NCBI GenBank assembly: GCA_944323935.1
Contig: CALUUJ010000001.1
Coordinates: 124,001-188,000, forward strand
DNA from: Candidatus Gastranaerophilales bacterium
GTDB taxonomy: Bacteria; Cyanobacteriota; Vampirovibrionia; Gastranaerophilales; Gastranaerophilaceae
DNA: 64,000 nt
Direction: 5' to 3'
Below, one piece after another: positions 44,320 through 53,540 of the stretch (positions are counted from its first letter, which is position 1; each line of letters begins with the position of its first letter). The notes under the pieces were generated by a model. It saw only the letters and a list, made by a program, of their open reading frames with translations. It did no database searches and was not told the origin of the DNA. The translations under genes and the position numbers were made by a program.

Positions 44320-44940
44320 ATGCAAAAAGGCTTATTTATTACTTTTGAAGGTGCCGATGGCTCAGGAAAAACTACACAATTAAACAATGTTAAAAAATTC
44401 TTAGAAGAAAAGGGTTATAGTGTTGTAGTAACGAGAGAACCCGGTGCATTAGATATTGGTCAAAAAATAAGAGATATACTATTACATCATAAAGGTATTG
44501 TTGCAGATAGGTGTGAAATGTTTTTATTTTTGGCAGATCGTGCACAACATGTCGAAACATTTATAAAACCTGCAATTGAAAGTAAGAAGATAGTTCTGTG
44601 CGACAGACATACAGATTCAACGATTGCGTATCAGGGATATGGCAGGGGGCAAGATATATCTTTATTGAAAGAACTGAATAAAATAGCTGTAAATGGTTTA
44701 AAGCCTGATTTGACATTACTATATGATGTTTCTACCGAAATAGCACAGACTCGTGTAGGGAGTGAAAAAGACAGAATGGAATCCGCAGGATTTGAGTTTC
44801 ATAAAAAAGTAAGAAACGGGTACATTCAGCTTCAAAAAGAAGAACCTGAGCGTATAAAGTTAATAAATGCAAATAATTCTATAGAAACTGTGTTCGAAGA
44901 GACAAAAGATATTATAATAAAATTATTACAAGAGCAATAA
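44320..44940 (+). CDS. tmk: thymidylate kinase
   Basis: A 206-residue kinase phosphorylating dTMP. ITFEGADGSGKTTQ is the P-loop, TREPG the substrate loop, and CDRHTDSTIAYQGYGRG the DR-Y motif; the LID region lacks strong basic clustering. It begins one base after the serS stop. Confidence 0.96.
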   Translation: MQKGLFITFEGADGSGKTTQLNNVKKFLEEKGYSVVVTREPGALDIGQKIRDILLHHKGIVADRCEMFLFLADRAQHVETFIKPAIESKKIVLCDRHTDSTIAYQGYGRGQDISLLKELNKIAVNGLKPDLTLLYDVSTEIAQTRVGSEKDRMESAGFEFHKKVRNGYIQLQKEEPERIKLINANNSIETVFEETKDIIIKLLQEQ

Positions 44941-44949
44941 GGAGAAAAA

Positions 44950-45291
44950 ATGCCTGAAGGTTATAGACGTTGGTATGATAATGACCCTATATTAAAAGAA
45001 GCATTGGAACTTTTAAAATTACAAACAGATGATAAGAAATCAACTGCAGCTGATTTTATTATTTCTCTTCAAGAGCAAGTTGCTCAAGATGTTATTGAAA
45101 GAATTTATGAGATAACTCAACAATTTGCCGGCAAAGGAAATCGTTGGTATGATAATGATCCTGTTATGTTAAGAGCTATAGAATTATTAAGAGTAGCACC
45201 GCCACAAACTCAAAGGATAGCTGCATTAAAATTGCTTTTAGCTATGGAAAGTAATGATATGGATTCTTTAGAAAAAGATGATAATGAATAG
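44950..45291 (+). CDS. small repeat protein with two RWYDNDP motifs
   Basis: A 113-residue, probably all-helical protein. RRWYDNDPILKEALELLKL (about 6-24) and NRWYDNDPVMLRAIELLRV (about 64-82) are clear duplicates, 58 residues apart. There is no signal peptide or cysteine. I cannot name a function. It is embedded between tmk and folE2 with GGAG upstream and overlaps folE2 by 14 bases, so it is certainly translated with this operon. Confidence 0.8.
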   Translation: MPEGYRRWYDNDPILKEALELLKLQTDDKKSTAADFIISLQEQVAQDVIERIYEITQQFAGKGNRWYDNDPVMLRAIELLRVAPPQTQRIAALKLLLAMESNDMDSLEKDDNE

Positions 45292-46078
45292 TCAGTTAAA
45301 AGATATACAAAATCAAAAAGATAAAAGAGGAATTGATATTCAAAAAGTAGGAGTCAATGGAGTGGAGGTTCCTTTATTAATTGACAGAAAAGGTTCTGAT
45401 AGCCAAGTTGTTTCGGCTAAAGCACGTTTGAGTGTTACTTTACCTCATGATTATAGAGGAACACATATGTCTCGTTTTATTGAGATATTAAGTGAATATT
45501 CAAATAAAAGAACTTTGGGTGTAGATATAAAAGGTCTATTGCAAGATGTAAAGAAACGCTTAGAATCTGAGTCTGCACATGTTAAATTTGAATTTAAATA
45601 TTTTATTAATAAAAAAGCGCCTATCAGTGAGATGGAGTTTCCTGTTGGCTATGACTGTTCTTTTCAAGGTGATTTAACAGGTGATAATTACAAGTTTATA
45701 TTGGGTGTAAAAGTTCCGGTTACAACTTTGTGTCCTTGTTCTAAGGAAATTTCAAAGTATTCGGCTCATAATCAAAGAACAATGGTAAAAGTAAAAGTAA
45801 GTTACGATGAAAAGGATATGATTTGGATTGAAGATTTGGTTGAAAAAATTGAGAGTTGCGGTTCAAGTCAAGTTTATTCAATATTAAAAAGGTGTGATGA
45901 AAAATATGTTACGGAATCAGCATATGAAAACCCTAAGTTTGTTGAGGATGTTTTACGTGATGTTATTTGTCTTTTAGAAAAAGATGAAAAAATTACTTTC
46001 TACGAAGTAGAAGTCGAAGCTCAAGAAAGTATTCATAATCATAATGCTTGGGCTTGGCAATCTAAAAGTAAGGTGTAA
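45278..46078 (+). CDS. folE2: GTP cyclohydrolase FolE2 (type IB)
   Basis: A 266-residue enzyme that converts GTP to dihydroneopterin triphosphate for folate, and for queuosine. LCPCSKEISKYSAHNQR carries the catalytic Cys, KIESCGSSQVYSILKRCDEKYVTE and EVEAQESIHNHNAWAW are FolE2 signatures. This form works with metals other than zinc. The start is either 45278 or the ATG two codons later, both inside the preceding gene. It may serve QueE at 24847 as well as folate. Confidence 0.93.
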   Translation: MIMNSQLKDIQNQKDKRGIDIQKVGVNGVEVPLLIDRKGSDSQVVSAKARLSVTLPHDYRGTHMSRFIEILSEYSNKRTLGVDIKGLLQDVKKRLESESAHVKFEFKYFINKKAPISEMEFPVGYDCSFQGDLTGDNYKFILGVKVPVTTLCPCSKEISKYSAHNQRTMVKVKVSYDEKDMIWIEDLVEKIESCGSSQVYSILKRCDEKYVTESAYENPKFVEDVLRDVICLLEKDEKITFYEVEVEAQESIHNHNAWAWQSKSKV

Positions 46079-46097
46079 AGCTAGTTGGAGACATAAA

Positions 46098-47342
46098 ATG
46101 AAAGAATTATTTAACGATTATGTTCAATCTTTGGAAACATACATTATGTTTCAAATTAAACAAGAAACTCAGCGTTTGACTCCTGAATTAACTGCAAAGG
46201 GAAGGAAACCAATTTCTTTATCAATGGGAGCTCCTGTTGAAGCACCTCCTGAGTTTGTTACAAAAAAATTGATAGAAGCTGCAAATGAAGATGGCTTACA
46301 TACATATACAGTTCCAAAAGGTGAATCATATTTTGTTGAAGCGGTTGCCGAAAGAATGAAAAATCGTTTTGGTATAGATTTAGATACTAAGACTGAAATC
46401 TGCTCTTTAATTGGTTCAAAAGAAGGTATTGCAAACATGATTAGAGCATTGGTTAATCCGACTACCGATGTTTCTAAACAAGATATAATTTTAATACCGG
46501 ATCCGGGTTATGCTTCATACAAAGAAATGGTAAAAGTATCAGGAGGTTTGGCTTATGGTGTGCCATTAAAACCTGAAAATAATTTTATGCCGAATTTAGA
46601 TGAAGTAGCTGCAAATCTTGAAAAAGACGGATATTCAATGAAAAAGGTAAAAGCTCTTATTATTAACTATCCTAATAATCCGTTAGGAGCTGTTGCAAAT
46701 TTAGATTATATGAAACATACAGTTGAATTTTGTAAGAAACATAATATTTTATTGATGTCAGATGCTGCATATATTGATATGGTATTTGATGGTCAACCAA
46801 AGGCCCCGAGTGTATTCGAAGTGGAAGGCGCTAAAGATATTGCTGTTGAATTTTACAGTTTTTCGAAACCATATTCAATGACAGGATGGAGAATAGGTTG
46901 GGTTTGCGGTAATAAAGATGCTGTCGGTATTTTAGCAAAATTAAAATCAACTATAGATACAGGTATTTATAAGCCTATTCAAAAAGCTGCAGCTGCTATT
47001 TTGAATTCAAAAGAAGGTGATGAGTACATTGTAGAGGCAAATAAAAGATTTGAAAGAAAACAAAAAGTCGTAGTAGATGGTTTTAAGGAACTTGGCTGGC
47101 CTATGGATAAGATTAATCCTCCAAAAGCTACATTCTATCTATGGCTGCCAATTCCGCCAAAATACAAAACTTCAAAAGAATTTACTGATGCTGTATTACA
47201 AAAATCCGGTATAGTTTTGGTTCCGGGTAGTGGTTTTGGTGAAAACGGAGAAGGCTGGGTCAGAATGTCAATTGTTGCGTCTGAAGACCAAATGCGTGAA
47301 GTTATCAGAAGATTAAAAGAAGACGGTTTCTATTTTGAATAA
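46098..47342 (+). CDS. dapL: class I/II aminotransferase, probable LL-diaminopimelate aminotransferase
   Basis: A 414-residue PLP enzyme; the ATG at 46098 has TTGGAG upstream, whereas the frame extends back into folE2 without a ribosome site. LGSKEGIANMIRALVNP-like, PDPGYASYKEMVKVSGG, INYPNNPLGA, SDAAYIDMVFDG and the PLP-lysine FSFSKPYSMTGWRIGW are clear. The HTYTVPKGESYFVEAVAERMKNRFGIDLD stretch suits the direct LL-DAP aminotransferases of Cyanobacteria and anaerobes. Aspartate or N-succinyl-DAP aminotransferase is the alternative. The gene overlaps hisH by eight bases. Confidence 0.75.
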   Translation: MKELFNDYVQSLETYIMFQIKQETQRLTPELTAKGRKPISLSMGAPVEAPPEFVTKKLIEAANEDGLHTYTVPKGESYFVEAVAERMKNRFGIDLDTKTEICSLIGSKEGIANMIRALVNPTTDVSKQDIILIPDPGYASYKEMVKVSGGLAYGVPLKPENNFMPNLDEVAANLEKDGYSMKKVKALIINYPNNPLGAVANLDYMKHTVEFCKKHNILLMSDAAYIDMVFDGQPKAPSVFEVEGAKDIAVEFYSFSKPYSMTGWRIGWVCGNKDAVGILAKLKSTIDTGIYKPIQKAAAAILNSKEGDEYIVEANKRFERKQKVVVDGFKELGWPMDKINPPKATFYLWLPIPPKYKTSKEFTDAVLQKSGIVLVPGSGFGENGEGWVRMSIVASEDQMREVIRRLKEDGFYFE

Positions 47343-47928
47343 AGTTGTAATTGTAGATTATGAAGCGGGAAATTTAAGAAGTGTCGCAAATATGCTGACA
47401 TTTCTTAATATCCCATTTGTTATAACTTCTGATAAAAATGAAATTTTATCTGCGAAAAAAATTATTTTCCCGGGACAAGGTCATTTTGCTCAAGCTATGA
47501 GTAATTTGGAAAGAAAAGGATTAGTTCCTGTTATAAAAGAATGCTGTCAAAAGGGGATTCCTTTTCTTGGTATTTGTATCGGACTTCAAATTCTTTTTGA
47601 AAAAAGTGAAGAAGCTCCTGAAGTTGCTGGGCTTGGAATTTTTCAAGGCGAGGTAAAACGATTTACAAAAGGAAAAATTCCGCAAATCGGTTGGAATAAA
47701 GTAATACCTACTCAGAATAATATATATATTCCTGAGGGTTATTTTTACTATGTAAATTCATACTATGTATTACCCAAAGATGAAAATATAACAAGTGCAT
47801 ATACCGATTATAACGGTAAGTTTTGTGCAGCTGTCCAACGAGAAAATATTACTGCTGTCCAGTTCCATCCTGAAAAAAGTGCAGAAATCGGATTGCAGTT
47901 CTTTAAAAAGTGGATAAAGGATTATTAA
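47335..47928 (+). CDS. hisH: imidazole glycerol phosphate synthase, glutaminase subunit
   Basis: A 197-residue class I glutaminase. DYEAGNLRSV, IIFPGQGHFAQAM, LGICIGLQILFE with the nucleophile Cys, and VQFHPEKS with the His-Glu pair mark HisH. The start is TTG at 47335, inside the aminotransferase gene. No hisF or other his gene is in the window; a HisH used for surface-sugar amination is possible since glycan genes follow, but histidine synthesis is the default. Confidence 0.9.
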   Translation: MNKVVIVDYEAGNLRSVANMLTFLNIPFVITSDKNEILSAKKIIFPGQGHFAQAMSNLERKGLVPVIKECCQKGIPFLGICIGLQILFEKSEEAPEVAGLGIFQGEVKRFTKGKIPQIGWNKVIPTQNNIYIPEGYFYYVNSYYVLPKDENITSAYTDYNGKFCAAVQRENITAVQFHPEKSAEIGLQFFKKWIKDY

Positions 47929-48017
47929 GGATTTTTGTGTTATTTTTTTTCTATTAAACATACAAATCTATGTCGGTTTTTTCGTTATAAGTCTATAAAT
48001 ACAATAGGAATATTATT

Positions 48018-48881
48018 ATGAGTGAAGTTACAATTATTATTGTTAATTATAAAACAAAAGAACTAACTATTCAGTGTATTAATTCTATATATGAGAAGAC
48101 AAAAGGTGTCAGTTTTGATGTGATTGTTGTTGACAATAAATCTGATGACGGTTCTGTAGAATTGATAAAAAAGCAATTTCCCAATGTTAAAATAATTGGA
48201 AATGATATTAATTTAGGTTTTGGAAAAGCCAATAATATTGCAATAAGAACTGCTAAAACAAAGTATGTATTCTTATTAAATTCAGATACTATATTGTTGA
48301 ATGATGCTGTATCTATAATGTATGACTATATGGAAAAGAATAGTTCAGTAGGTGCCTGCGGAGGGCAATTATATTGTGAAAATCATAATAAAACAAGTTC
48401 TTACGGAAAGTTTTTAACTATAAAAGAACGCATTCTTTCTATTTTCATTTCTACTAAAAAGTTATTTGGTAAAAATGTTTATTTAGGATATGATAATTGC
48501 GAGTTGCCACATGAAGTTGACTTTATTATCGGGGCTGATTTGATGCTTAGAAAGTCAGTTATTGATGAGATTGGTATGTTTGATGAAGATTTCTTTTTAT
48601 ATTTTGAAGAAAGTGAACTTCAATATAGAATTAGGAAAGGAAATTATAATATATTTATTCTCCCAGATGCAAAAATTATTCATTTTGGAAGTAAATCTTT
48701 TAATGACAGAAAAGTAAAAAGAGAAGAATATTTGAAAAGTGAGTATTTATATTATAAAAAATGTTATAAACTTTCTAAATATTCCATATTTAAAATTATA
48801 TATATGTCTACATTATTATTGAGGCTTCTAGTGACACCGAAAATGATTATTCGTGTTTATAAATATATATTATCTTTATAA
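48018..48881 (+). CDS. family 2 glycosyltransferase, rhamnosyltransferase-like
   Basis: A 287-residue GT-A enzyme. TIIIVNYKTKELTIQCINSI and VDNKSDDGSVELI open the nucleotide-binding fold; LLNSDT is the DxD-type metal motif; EVDFIIGADLMLRKSVIDEIGMFDEDFFLYFEESEL is typical of WbbL-like rhamnosyltransferases. A hydrophobic C-terminal segment (about 255-285) may attach it to the membrane. It likely uses dTDP-rhamnose made by RmlABCD. First of a three-gene group with the radical SAM and MATE genes. Confidence 0.88.
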   Translation: MSEVTIIIVNYKTKELTIQCINSIYEKTKGVSFDVIVVDNKSDDGSVELIKKQFPNVKIIGNDINLGFGKANNIAIRTAKTKYVFLLNSDTILLNDAVSIMYDYMEKNSSVGACGGQLYCENHNKTSSYGKFLTIKERILSIFISTKKLFGKNVYLGYDNCELPHEVDFIIGADLMLRKSVIDEIGMFDEDFFLYFEESELQYRIRKGNYNIFILPDAKIIHFGSKSFNDRKVKREEYLKSEYLYYKKCYKLSKYSIFKIIYMSTLLLRLLVTPKMIIRVYKYILSL

Positions 48882-48896
48882 CTAAAGAGGAACGGA

Positions 48897-49937
48897 ATGT
48901 TTGAAAAAATAAAATCTTTATTAGTAAAAGAAGAAAAAAATAAGAAATATATAAGTTGCGAGTACATTCAACATGGTTTTAATGTTGACTATGAAGATAT
49001 AAAGATGTGCTGTTTTAACTGTCATGAAGGCGGTGGAAGGCAAATTCTTATAGATAATTATAAAGGTCAAATGATTGATTGGAATAAGTTCTTCAAAGAA
49101 AAAAGAAAAATGAGAGAACTAAATAAGAAAGGAATTATCCTTGAACGTTGTAAAGGTTGCTTTTTCTTAAAAGAACGTGAGTGGGATGATGAAGATTATA
49201 TCAGTTATATGGTTTTTAATCATTGGACTCAATGTAATTGTAAATGTAAATATTGTTTTACGAATGAACAATCTGACTTCTTTAATAAAAGAGAAAATTA
49301 CAATATGTACCCTGTAATAAAAAAACTTGTTGATATGGGAAAAGTCAGAGGCGGTGGAGAAATTGGTTTTGGAGGAGGAGAGCCTGCATTATTACCTGAA
49401 TTTGAACCAATGATGAATATGTTAATGGATGCAGGATGTGATAATATAAGAGTCCACTCATCTTGTGTTAAATATTCCCCTGCAATTGAAAGAGGATTAA
49501 GAGAAGGAAAAGTTACTCTTGTTTGTTCTGTTGATTCAGGTACACCTGAAACTTATACTAATATAAAAAGGATTAATCATTTTGATAAAGTATGGGAAAA
49601 TTTGACAAAATATGCTTCCAGTCAAACTGATAATATATATAAGGCAAAAACAAAATATATTATTTACCCCGAGTATAATGATAACAAAGAAGAACTTGAA
49701 AAATGGTTTGATTTAACTGTTAAAGCAGGTATAAGAAGTGTTGTACTTGATGTAGAAGGTGGTTGGTATATTAATAACAAATATAATGTTCCTGATGAAA
49801 TGTACGAACTTCTTGAATATGCCGGTAAAAAAGCAGATGAACTGGGGATGAAATTTGTAGAATATTATGATAGAGCTAATGATATGCGCATTCATAAAAA
49901 AGAATATAAAAAACTGAGAGAAAATGGACAAAATTAG
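48897..49937 (+). CDS. radical SAM protein with N-terminal cysteine cluster
   Basis: A 346-residue protein. The radical SAM motif is C113-x3-C117-x2-C120 (CNCKCKYC), with GFGGGEP as the SAM-binding segment. Ahead of it lies another set of cysteines, C21, C38, C39, C42, C85 and C88 (CEYIQHG, MCCFNC, CKGC), resembling a SPASM-type auxiliary cluster but at the N-terminus. The C-terminal third completes the barrel. SPASM-type enzymes modify peptides or sugars. It lies 15 bases after the glycosyltransferase and overlaps the MATE gene by 14, so a glycan- or peptide-modifying role with export is possible. Substrate unknown. Confidence 0.88.
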   Translation: MFEKIKSLLVKEEKNKKYISCEYIQHGFNVDYEDIKMCCFNCHEGGGRQILIDNYKGQMIDWNKFFKEKRKMRELNKKGIILERCKGCFFLKEREWDDEDYISYMVFNHWTQCNCKCKYCFTNEQSDFFNKRENYNMYPVIKKLVDMGKVRGGGEIGFGGGEPALLPEFEPMMNMLMDAGCDNIRVHSSCVKYSPAIERGLREGKVTLVCSVDSGTPETYTNIKRINHFDKVWENLTKYASSQTDNIYKAKTKYIIYPEYNDNKEELEKWFDLTVKAGIRSVVLDVEGGWYINNKYNVPDEMYELLEYAGKKADELGMKFVEYYDRANDMRIHKKEYKKLRENGQN

Positions 49938-51270
49938 CAGTAATATAGTCGAAAAGATTAAAAATTATAAGCATTATTTTATAGATTTGTTGATTTTAGC
50001 ATTTCCTCTGTTGATAGGGAATCTTGGTCATACTTTAATTGGTGCTACTGATGTTTTGGTTGTTGCAAAATATAAAATAGACTCTCTTGCCGCAATAAGT
50101 ATTGCTAATTCTATTTTGTTTACTATTTTTATATTTGGAATTGGTTTAATATGTGCTGTTTCAATTGTACTGGCGAATAAAAGGGGTGCTAAACAAAGAA
50201 CAAAAAAATATTTATTTTCAACATTAATTTTTTCAATAATTTTAGCTTTATTCTTTTCTATAATTTGTTATTGTTCAAAGTTTGTAATATCTTATATTGG
50301 GTTTGAAAAACATTTAATTCCTTTTATTGAGGAATATATTACAATAGTATCTTTTTCAATGTTTGGGATGTTTTTATATGAAGGAGTAAAACAATTTTTA
50401 CAATCGTATGAAATTGTTAATTTCCCTAATTTAATACTTTTGTTAGCTGTAGTTGTAAATCTTATTTTTGATGTGATGTTAGTTTTCGGATTTGGAATTA
50501 TTCCTTCAATGGGTTCAAAAGGTGCTGCAATTGCAACATTATCAGTTAGAACATTAATGGGGATAATAATGCTTATATATGTATTTAGATTTATTGATTT
50601 TAAAGCTAAAATGGATTTTTCATATATGAAAAATCTGATAAAAATAGGTTATCCTATAGGTGCAGCATTATTACTTGAATTTCTTGCTTTTAATATAGTT
50701 ACCATACTGGTTGGTCGTGAATCAGGGTTACTTGCAGCGACACACAGTATATTGACTACAATATCTTCTTCAACATTTATGGTTCCTCTCGCTATATCAA
50801 CAGCGGTTTCAGTAAAAGTTGCATATTATTATGGTGCAAGAAAAACTATGGAAATAAAAAGATTTTCGCTAGCCGGTTTAATTATAGGTGTTGGGTTTAT
50901 GGCAATGGCTGGAATTTGTTTCGCTATATTTCCAAGACAAATAATATGTTTATTTACAGATAATCAAGAAGTTTTGAATGTTGCTTTGCCTATAATGATG
51001 GTAACTGCTATGTATCAGATATTTGACGGATTTCAAGTAGTTTCGGGTGGGATTTTAAAGGGCTTCAAATTAACAGCTTTTGTTTCTAATGCAGTATTCT
51101 TTGGATATTGGATAGTTGGTATGCCTCTTGCTGTTTTGTTTGTTTATAAATATGGAATGTCATTAAAAGGTTATTGGATGGCTCTTGCTGTATCTTTATG
51201 TGTAATGGGTTTTGTACAAGCTTTTATGGCAAAACATAAATTTAATCAGGTTAAAGAAATGTATAAATAA
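49924..51270 (+). CDS. MATE-family transporter
   Basis: A 448-residue membrane protein with about twelve hydrophobic segments in two halves. LAFPLLIGNLGHTLIGATDVLVVAKY at the start and KIGYPIGAALLLEFLAFNIVTILVGRES at the second half are MATE-like. These antiporters expel drugs, flavins or natural products using a cation gradient. Overlap with the radical SAM gene makes export of that enzyme's product a fair guess. The pyrH gene that follows is separate. Confidence 0.9.
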   Translation: MDKISSNIVEKIKNYKHYFIDLLILAFPLLIGNLGHTLIGATDVLVVAKYKIDSLAAISIANSILFTIFIFGIGLICAVSIVLANKRGAKQRTKKYLFSTLIFSIILALFFSIICYCSKFVISYIGFEKHLIPFIEEYITIVSFSMFGMFLYEGVKQFLQSYEIVNFPNLILLLAVVVNLIFDVMLVFGFGIIPSMGSKGAAIATLSVRTLMGIIMLIYVFRFIDFKAKMDFSYMKNLIKIGYPIGAALLLEFLAFNIVTILVGRESGLLAATHSILTTISSSTFMVPLAISTAVSVKVAYYYGARKTMEIKRFSLAGLIIGVGFMAMAGICFAIFPRQIICLFTDNQEVLNVALPIMMVTAMYQIFDGFQVVSGGILKGFKLTAFVSNAVFFGYWIVGMPLAVLFVYKYGMSLKGYWMALAVSLCVMGFVQAFMAKHKFNQVKEMYK

Positions 51271-51315
51271 TAATTAAAATTCATTAATATATATACAATT
51301 CAGACGAATTTAAGG

Positions 51316-51321
51316 TATAAT
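51316..51321 (+). promoter_or_regulatory. -10 box of the pyrH operon
   Basis: TATAAT at 51316-51321, about 36 bases before the pyrH ATG; the -35 region is weak. Confidence 0.45.
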
Positions 51322-51356
51322 AAGCGTATTGTTTGATAGTTTTTAAATAGGTTTAT

Positions 51357-52082
51357 ATGGAAGAAAAATTAAAATATAAGAGAATACTGCTGAAGCTTAG
51401 CGGTGAGGCTCTTTTGGGAAAACAAGAATTCGGGATTGACCAAAATCCATTAGAAATGATTGCAAATGAAGTAAAAGAAGCATATGATGCCGGTGCAGAA
51501 ATTGCTATCGTTGTAGGTGGCGGTAATATTTTTAGAGGTGTAAAAAACTCTGCAAAATACGGTATGGATCAAGCTACCGGTGACTATATAGGAATGCTTG
51601 CAACAGTGATGAATGCACTTGCACTTCAAAGTGCTTTAAGAAAAATAAATGTCCAATGCAGAGTACAATCGGCAATAGATATGAATAAGATAGCAGAGCC
51701 TTATATAAGATTTAAAGCAATTAGACATCTTGAAAAATCTAGGGTCGTAATTTTTGCGGCGGGCACAGGAAATCCATTCTTTACAACTGATACAGCTGCT
51801 GCATTACGAGCTTCTGAAATTGGAGCTGAAGCTATGTTAATGGCTAAAAACGGAGTAGACGGCGTATATTCTGATGATCCAAGAGTTAATCCAAGTGCTA
51901 AGAAATATAGTAATATTACTTATGATGATATAATTATCAAAGGTTTAAAAGTTATGGATACTGCATCTTGTGCTTTATGTAAACAGAATTCTATACCGAT
52001 TGTGGTATTTGATTTTGCGGCAAAAGGCAGCATTATAAAAATATTAAAAGGTGAAAATATAGGTACATACGTAGGAGGATAA
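51357..52082 (+). CDS. pyrH: UMP kinase
   Basis: A 241-residue amino-acid-kinase-fold enzyme phosphorylating UMP. RILLKLSGEALLG, VVGGGNIFRG, TGDYIGMLATVMNALAL and AKNGVDGVYSDDPR are all present. It begins pyrH-frr-cdsA, a common bacterial order. Confidence 0.97.
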   Translation: MEEKLKYKRILLKLSGEALLGKQEFGIDQNPLEMIANEVKEAYDAGAEIAIVVGGGNIFRGVKNSAKYGMDQATGDYIGMLATVMNALALQSALRKINVQCRVQSAIDMNKIAEPYIRFKAIRHLEKSRVVIFAAGTGNPFFTTDTAAALRASEIGAEAMLMAKNGVDGVYSDDPRVNPSAKKYSNITYDDIIIKGLKVMDTASCALCKQNSIPIVVFDFAAKGSIIKILKGENIGTYVGG

Positions 52083-52083
52083 A

Positions 52084-52644
52084 ATGACGGTTGATTCAAT
52101 GTTTAGTTCAGGTTCGGATAAAATGGAAAAAGCTATTAATCAGATGAAGAAGGAATTTTCTTCTATCCGTACAGGAAGAGCTAATCCAATGATTTTAGAT
52201 AAAGTTTTGGTAGAGTATTATGGTGCTCCTACTCCTTTGCGACAGTTATCTCAAGTAAGTGTCCAGGACGGTACTACGTTAGTTATAGCTCCTTACGATA
52301 AAACTATTCTAAAAGACGTTGAGAAAGCTTTAGTTAAAGCCGATTTAGGCATTAATCCAAATAGTGACGGTATTGTTGTAAGATTAATATTCCCGCCTTT
52401 AACTCAAGACAAAAGAAAAGAAATATGTAAAGATGTTAAAAAGGTTTGTGAAGATACAAAAGTTGCTATACGTAATATTAGAAGAGATATGGCTGATGAA
52501 CTGAAAAAATTAGAAAAGTCAGAAAACCTTTCAGAAGATATGGTAAAAGATAATCAGGATAAAATTCAAAAATTAACAGATAAATATATTAAGATAGCTG
52601 ATGATAATTGTGCAGAAAAAGAAAAAGAGGTCTTAACAGTATAG
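52084..52644 (+). CDS. frr: ribosome recycling factor
   Basis: A 186-residue protein that splits post-termination ribosomes. SSIRTGRANPMILDKVLVEYYGAPTPLRQLSQVSV and IRNIRRDMADELKKLEK are the conserved helices. It starts one base after pyrH and its stop overlaps the cdsA start. Confidence 0.97.
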   Translation: MTVDSMFSSGSDKMEKAINQMKKEFSSIRTGRANPMILDKVLVEYYGAPTPLRQLSQVSVQDGTTLVIAPYDKTILKDVEKALVKADLGINPNSDGIVVRLIFPPLTQDKRKEICKDVKKVCEDTKVAIRNIRRDMADELKKLEKSENLSEDMVKDNQDKIQKLTDKYIKIADDNCAEKEKEVLTV

Positions 52645-53540
52645 TGGCCGTTTTAGATACAATCGCAAAAAATCGTTTAATAACAGGATTTGCAATGGGC
52701 GCTCTTGTATTCTCTTGCATTTTACTTGGCGGGAAATGGTTACTTGCTTTATTGCTTCTGTTTATTATAACTGCTTCGAAAGAGTATGCAGATATTTTGA
52801 AGAATAAAGGATTCCTTCCTTTTTTTAAAGTGATATTAATCGTTTCAGTTTCTATGGTGCTTGTTTCGGCTTGCGGATATGGCGAATTACTTCCATTAGT
52901 CCTTTTATTTGGGACAATCGGTTCTTTTCTTGCTGTCCTTTTTAGAGGCAGGCAACCATATATCGCCAATGTTGCGACGACTATCCTTGGCTTTTTAATA
53001 GCTTGGATGCCTTGTCATATTTGTTTAATTAGAGAAATGGGTCCTGACGTTTCATTGTTTGGTATATCCTTTAAACAAGGATTATATTTTTTAGTGTTTA
53101 TATTCTTTGTTATTTTGTTTACAGATATTGCGGCATATTATTTTGGAGTAAAGTATGGAAAGCATAAATTGTCACCGGTTATAAGTCCTAAAAAAACTAT
53201 AGAAGGTGCTGTTGCAGGTGGATTATGTTCAATTATTGCAGGTTTGATAATTGGAAAACTTATTGGAATTTCATTATATCATTCTTTTGTTTTGGCTTTA
53301 ATTGTAACTGTAATGGCACAGTTGGGTGATTTATCCGAATCTTTAATAAAGAGAGATGCAGGTGTTAAAGATTCAGGTAATTCATTGCCGGGTCATGGCG
53401 GTTTTCTTGATAGGGCTGACAGCTATTTGTTTTCAGTTCCTGTTGCATATTATTATATAAAGTTCTTTATTCTTACAAATTTAACTTTGCCCATGGTCGG
53501 TGAATTTATAAAGAAAGTATTCCATGTTATCTGCGGATAG
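52644..53540 (+). CDS. cdsA: phosphatidate cytidylyltransferase
   Basis: A 298-residue membrane enzyme making CDP-diacylglycerol. I start at GTG 52644, which overlaps the frr stop (TAGTG); the frame extends 12 codons into frr without a better start. About eight hydrophobic segments are seen. The signature SLIKRDAGVKDSGNSLPGHGGFLDRAD is intact near the C-terminus. It overlaps rnc by 17 bases. Confidence 0.95.
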   Translation: MAVLDTIAKNRLITGFAMGALVFSCILLGGKWLLALLLLFIITASKEYADILKNKGFLPFFKVILIVSVSMVLVSACGYGELLPLVLLFGTIGSFLAVLFRGRQPYIANVATTILGFLIAWMPCHICLIREMGPDVSLFGISFKQGLYFLVFIFFVILFTDIAAYYFGVKYGKHKLSPVISPKKTIEGAVAGGLCSIIAGLIIGKLIGISLYHSFVLALIVTVMAQLGDLSESLIKRDAGVKDSGNSLPGHGGFLDRADSYLFSVPVAYYYIKFFILTNLTLPMVGEFIKKVFHVICG

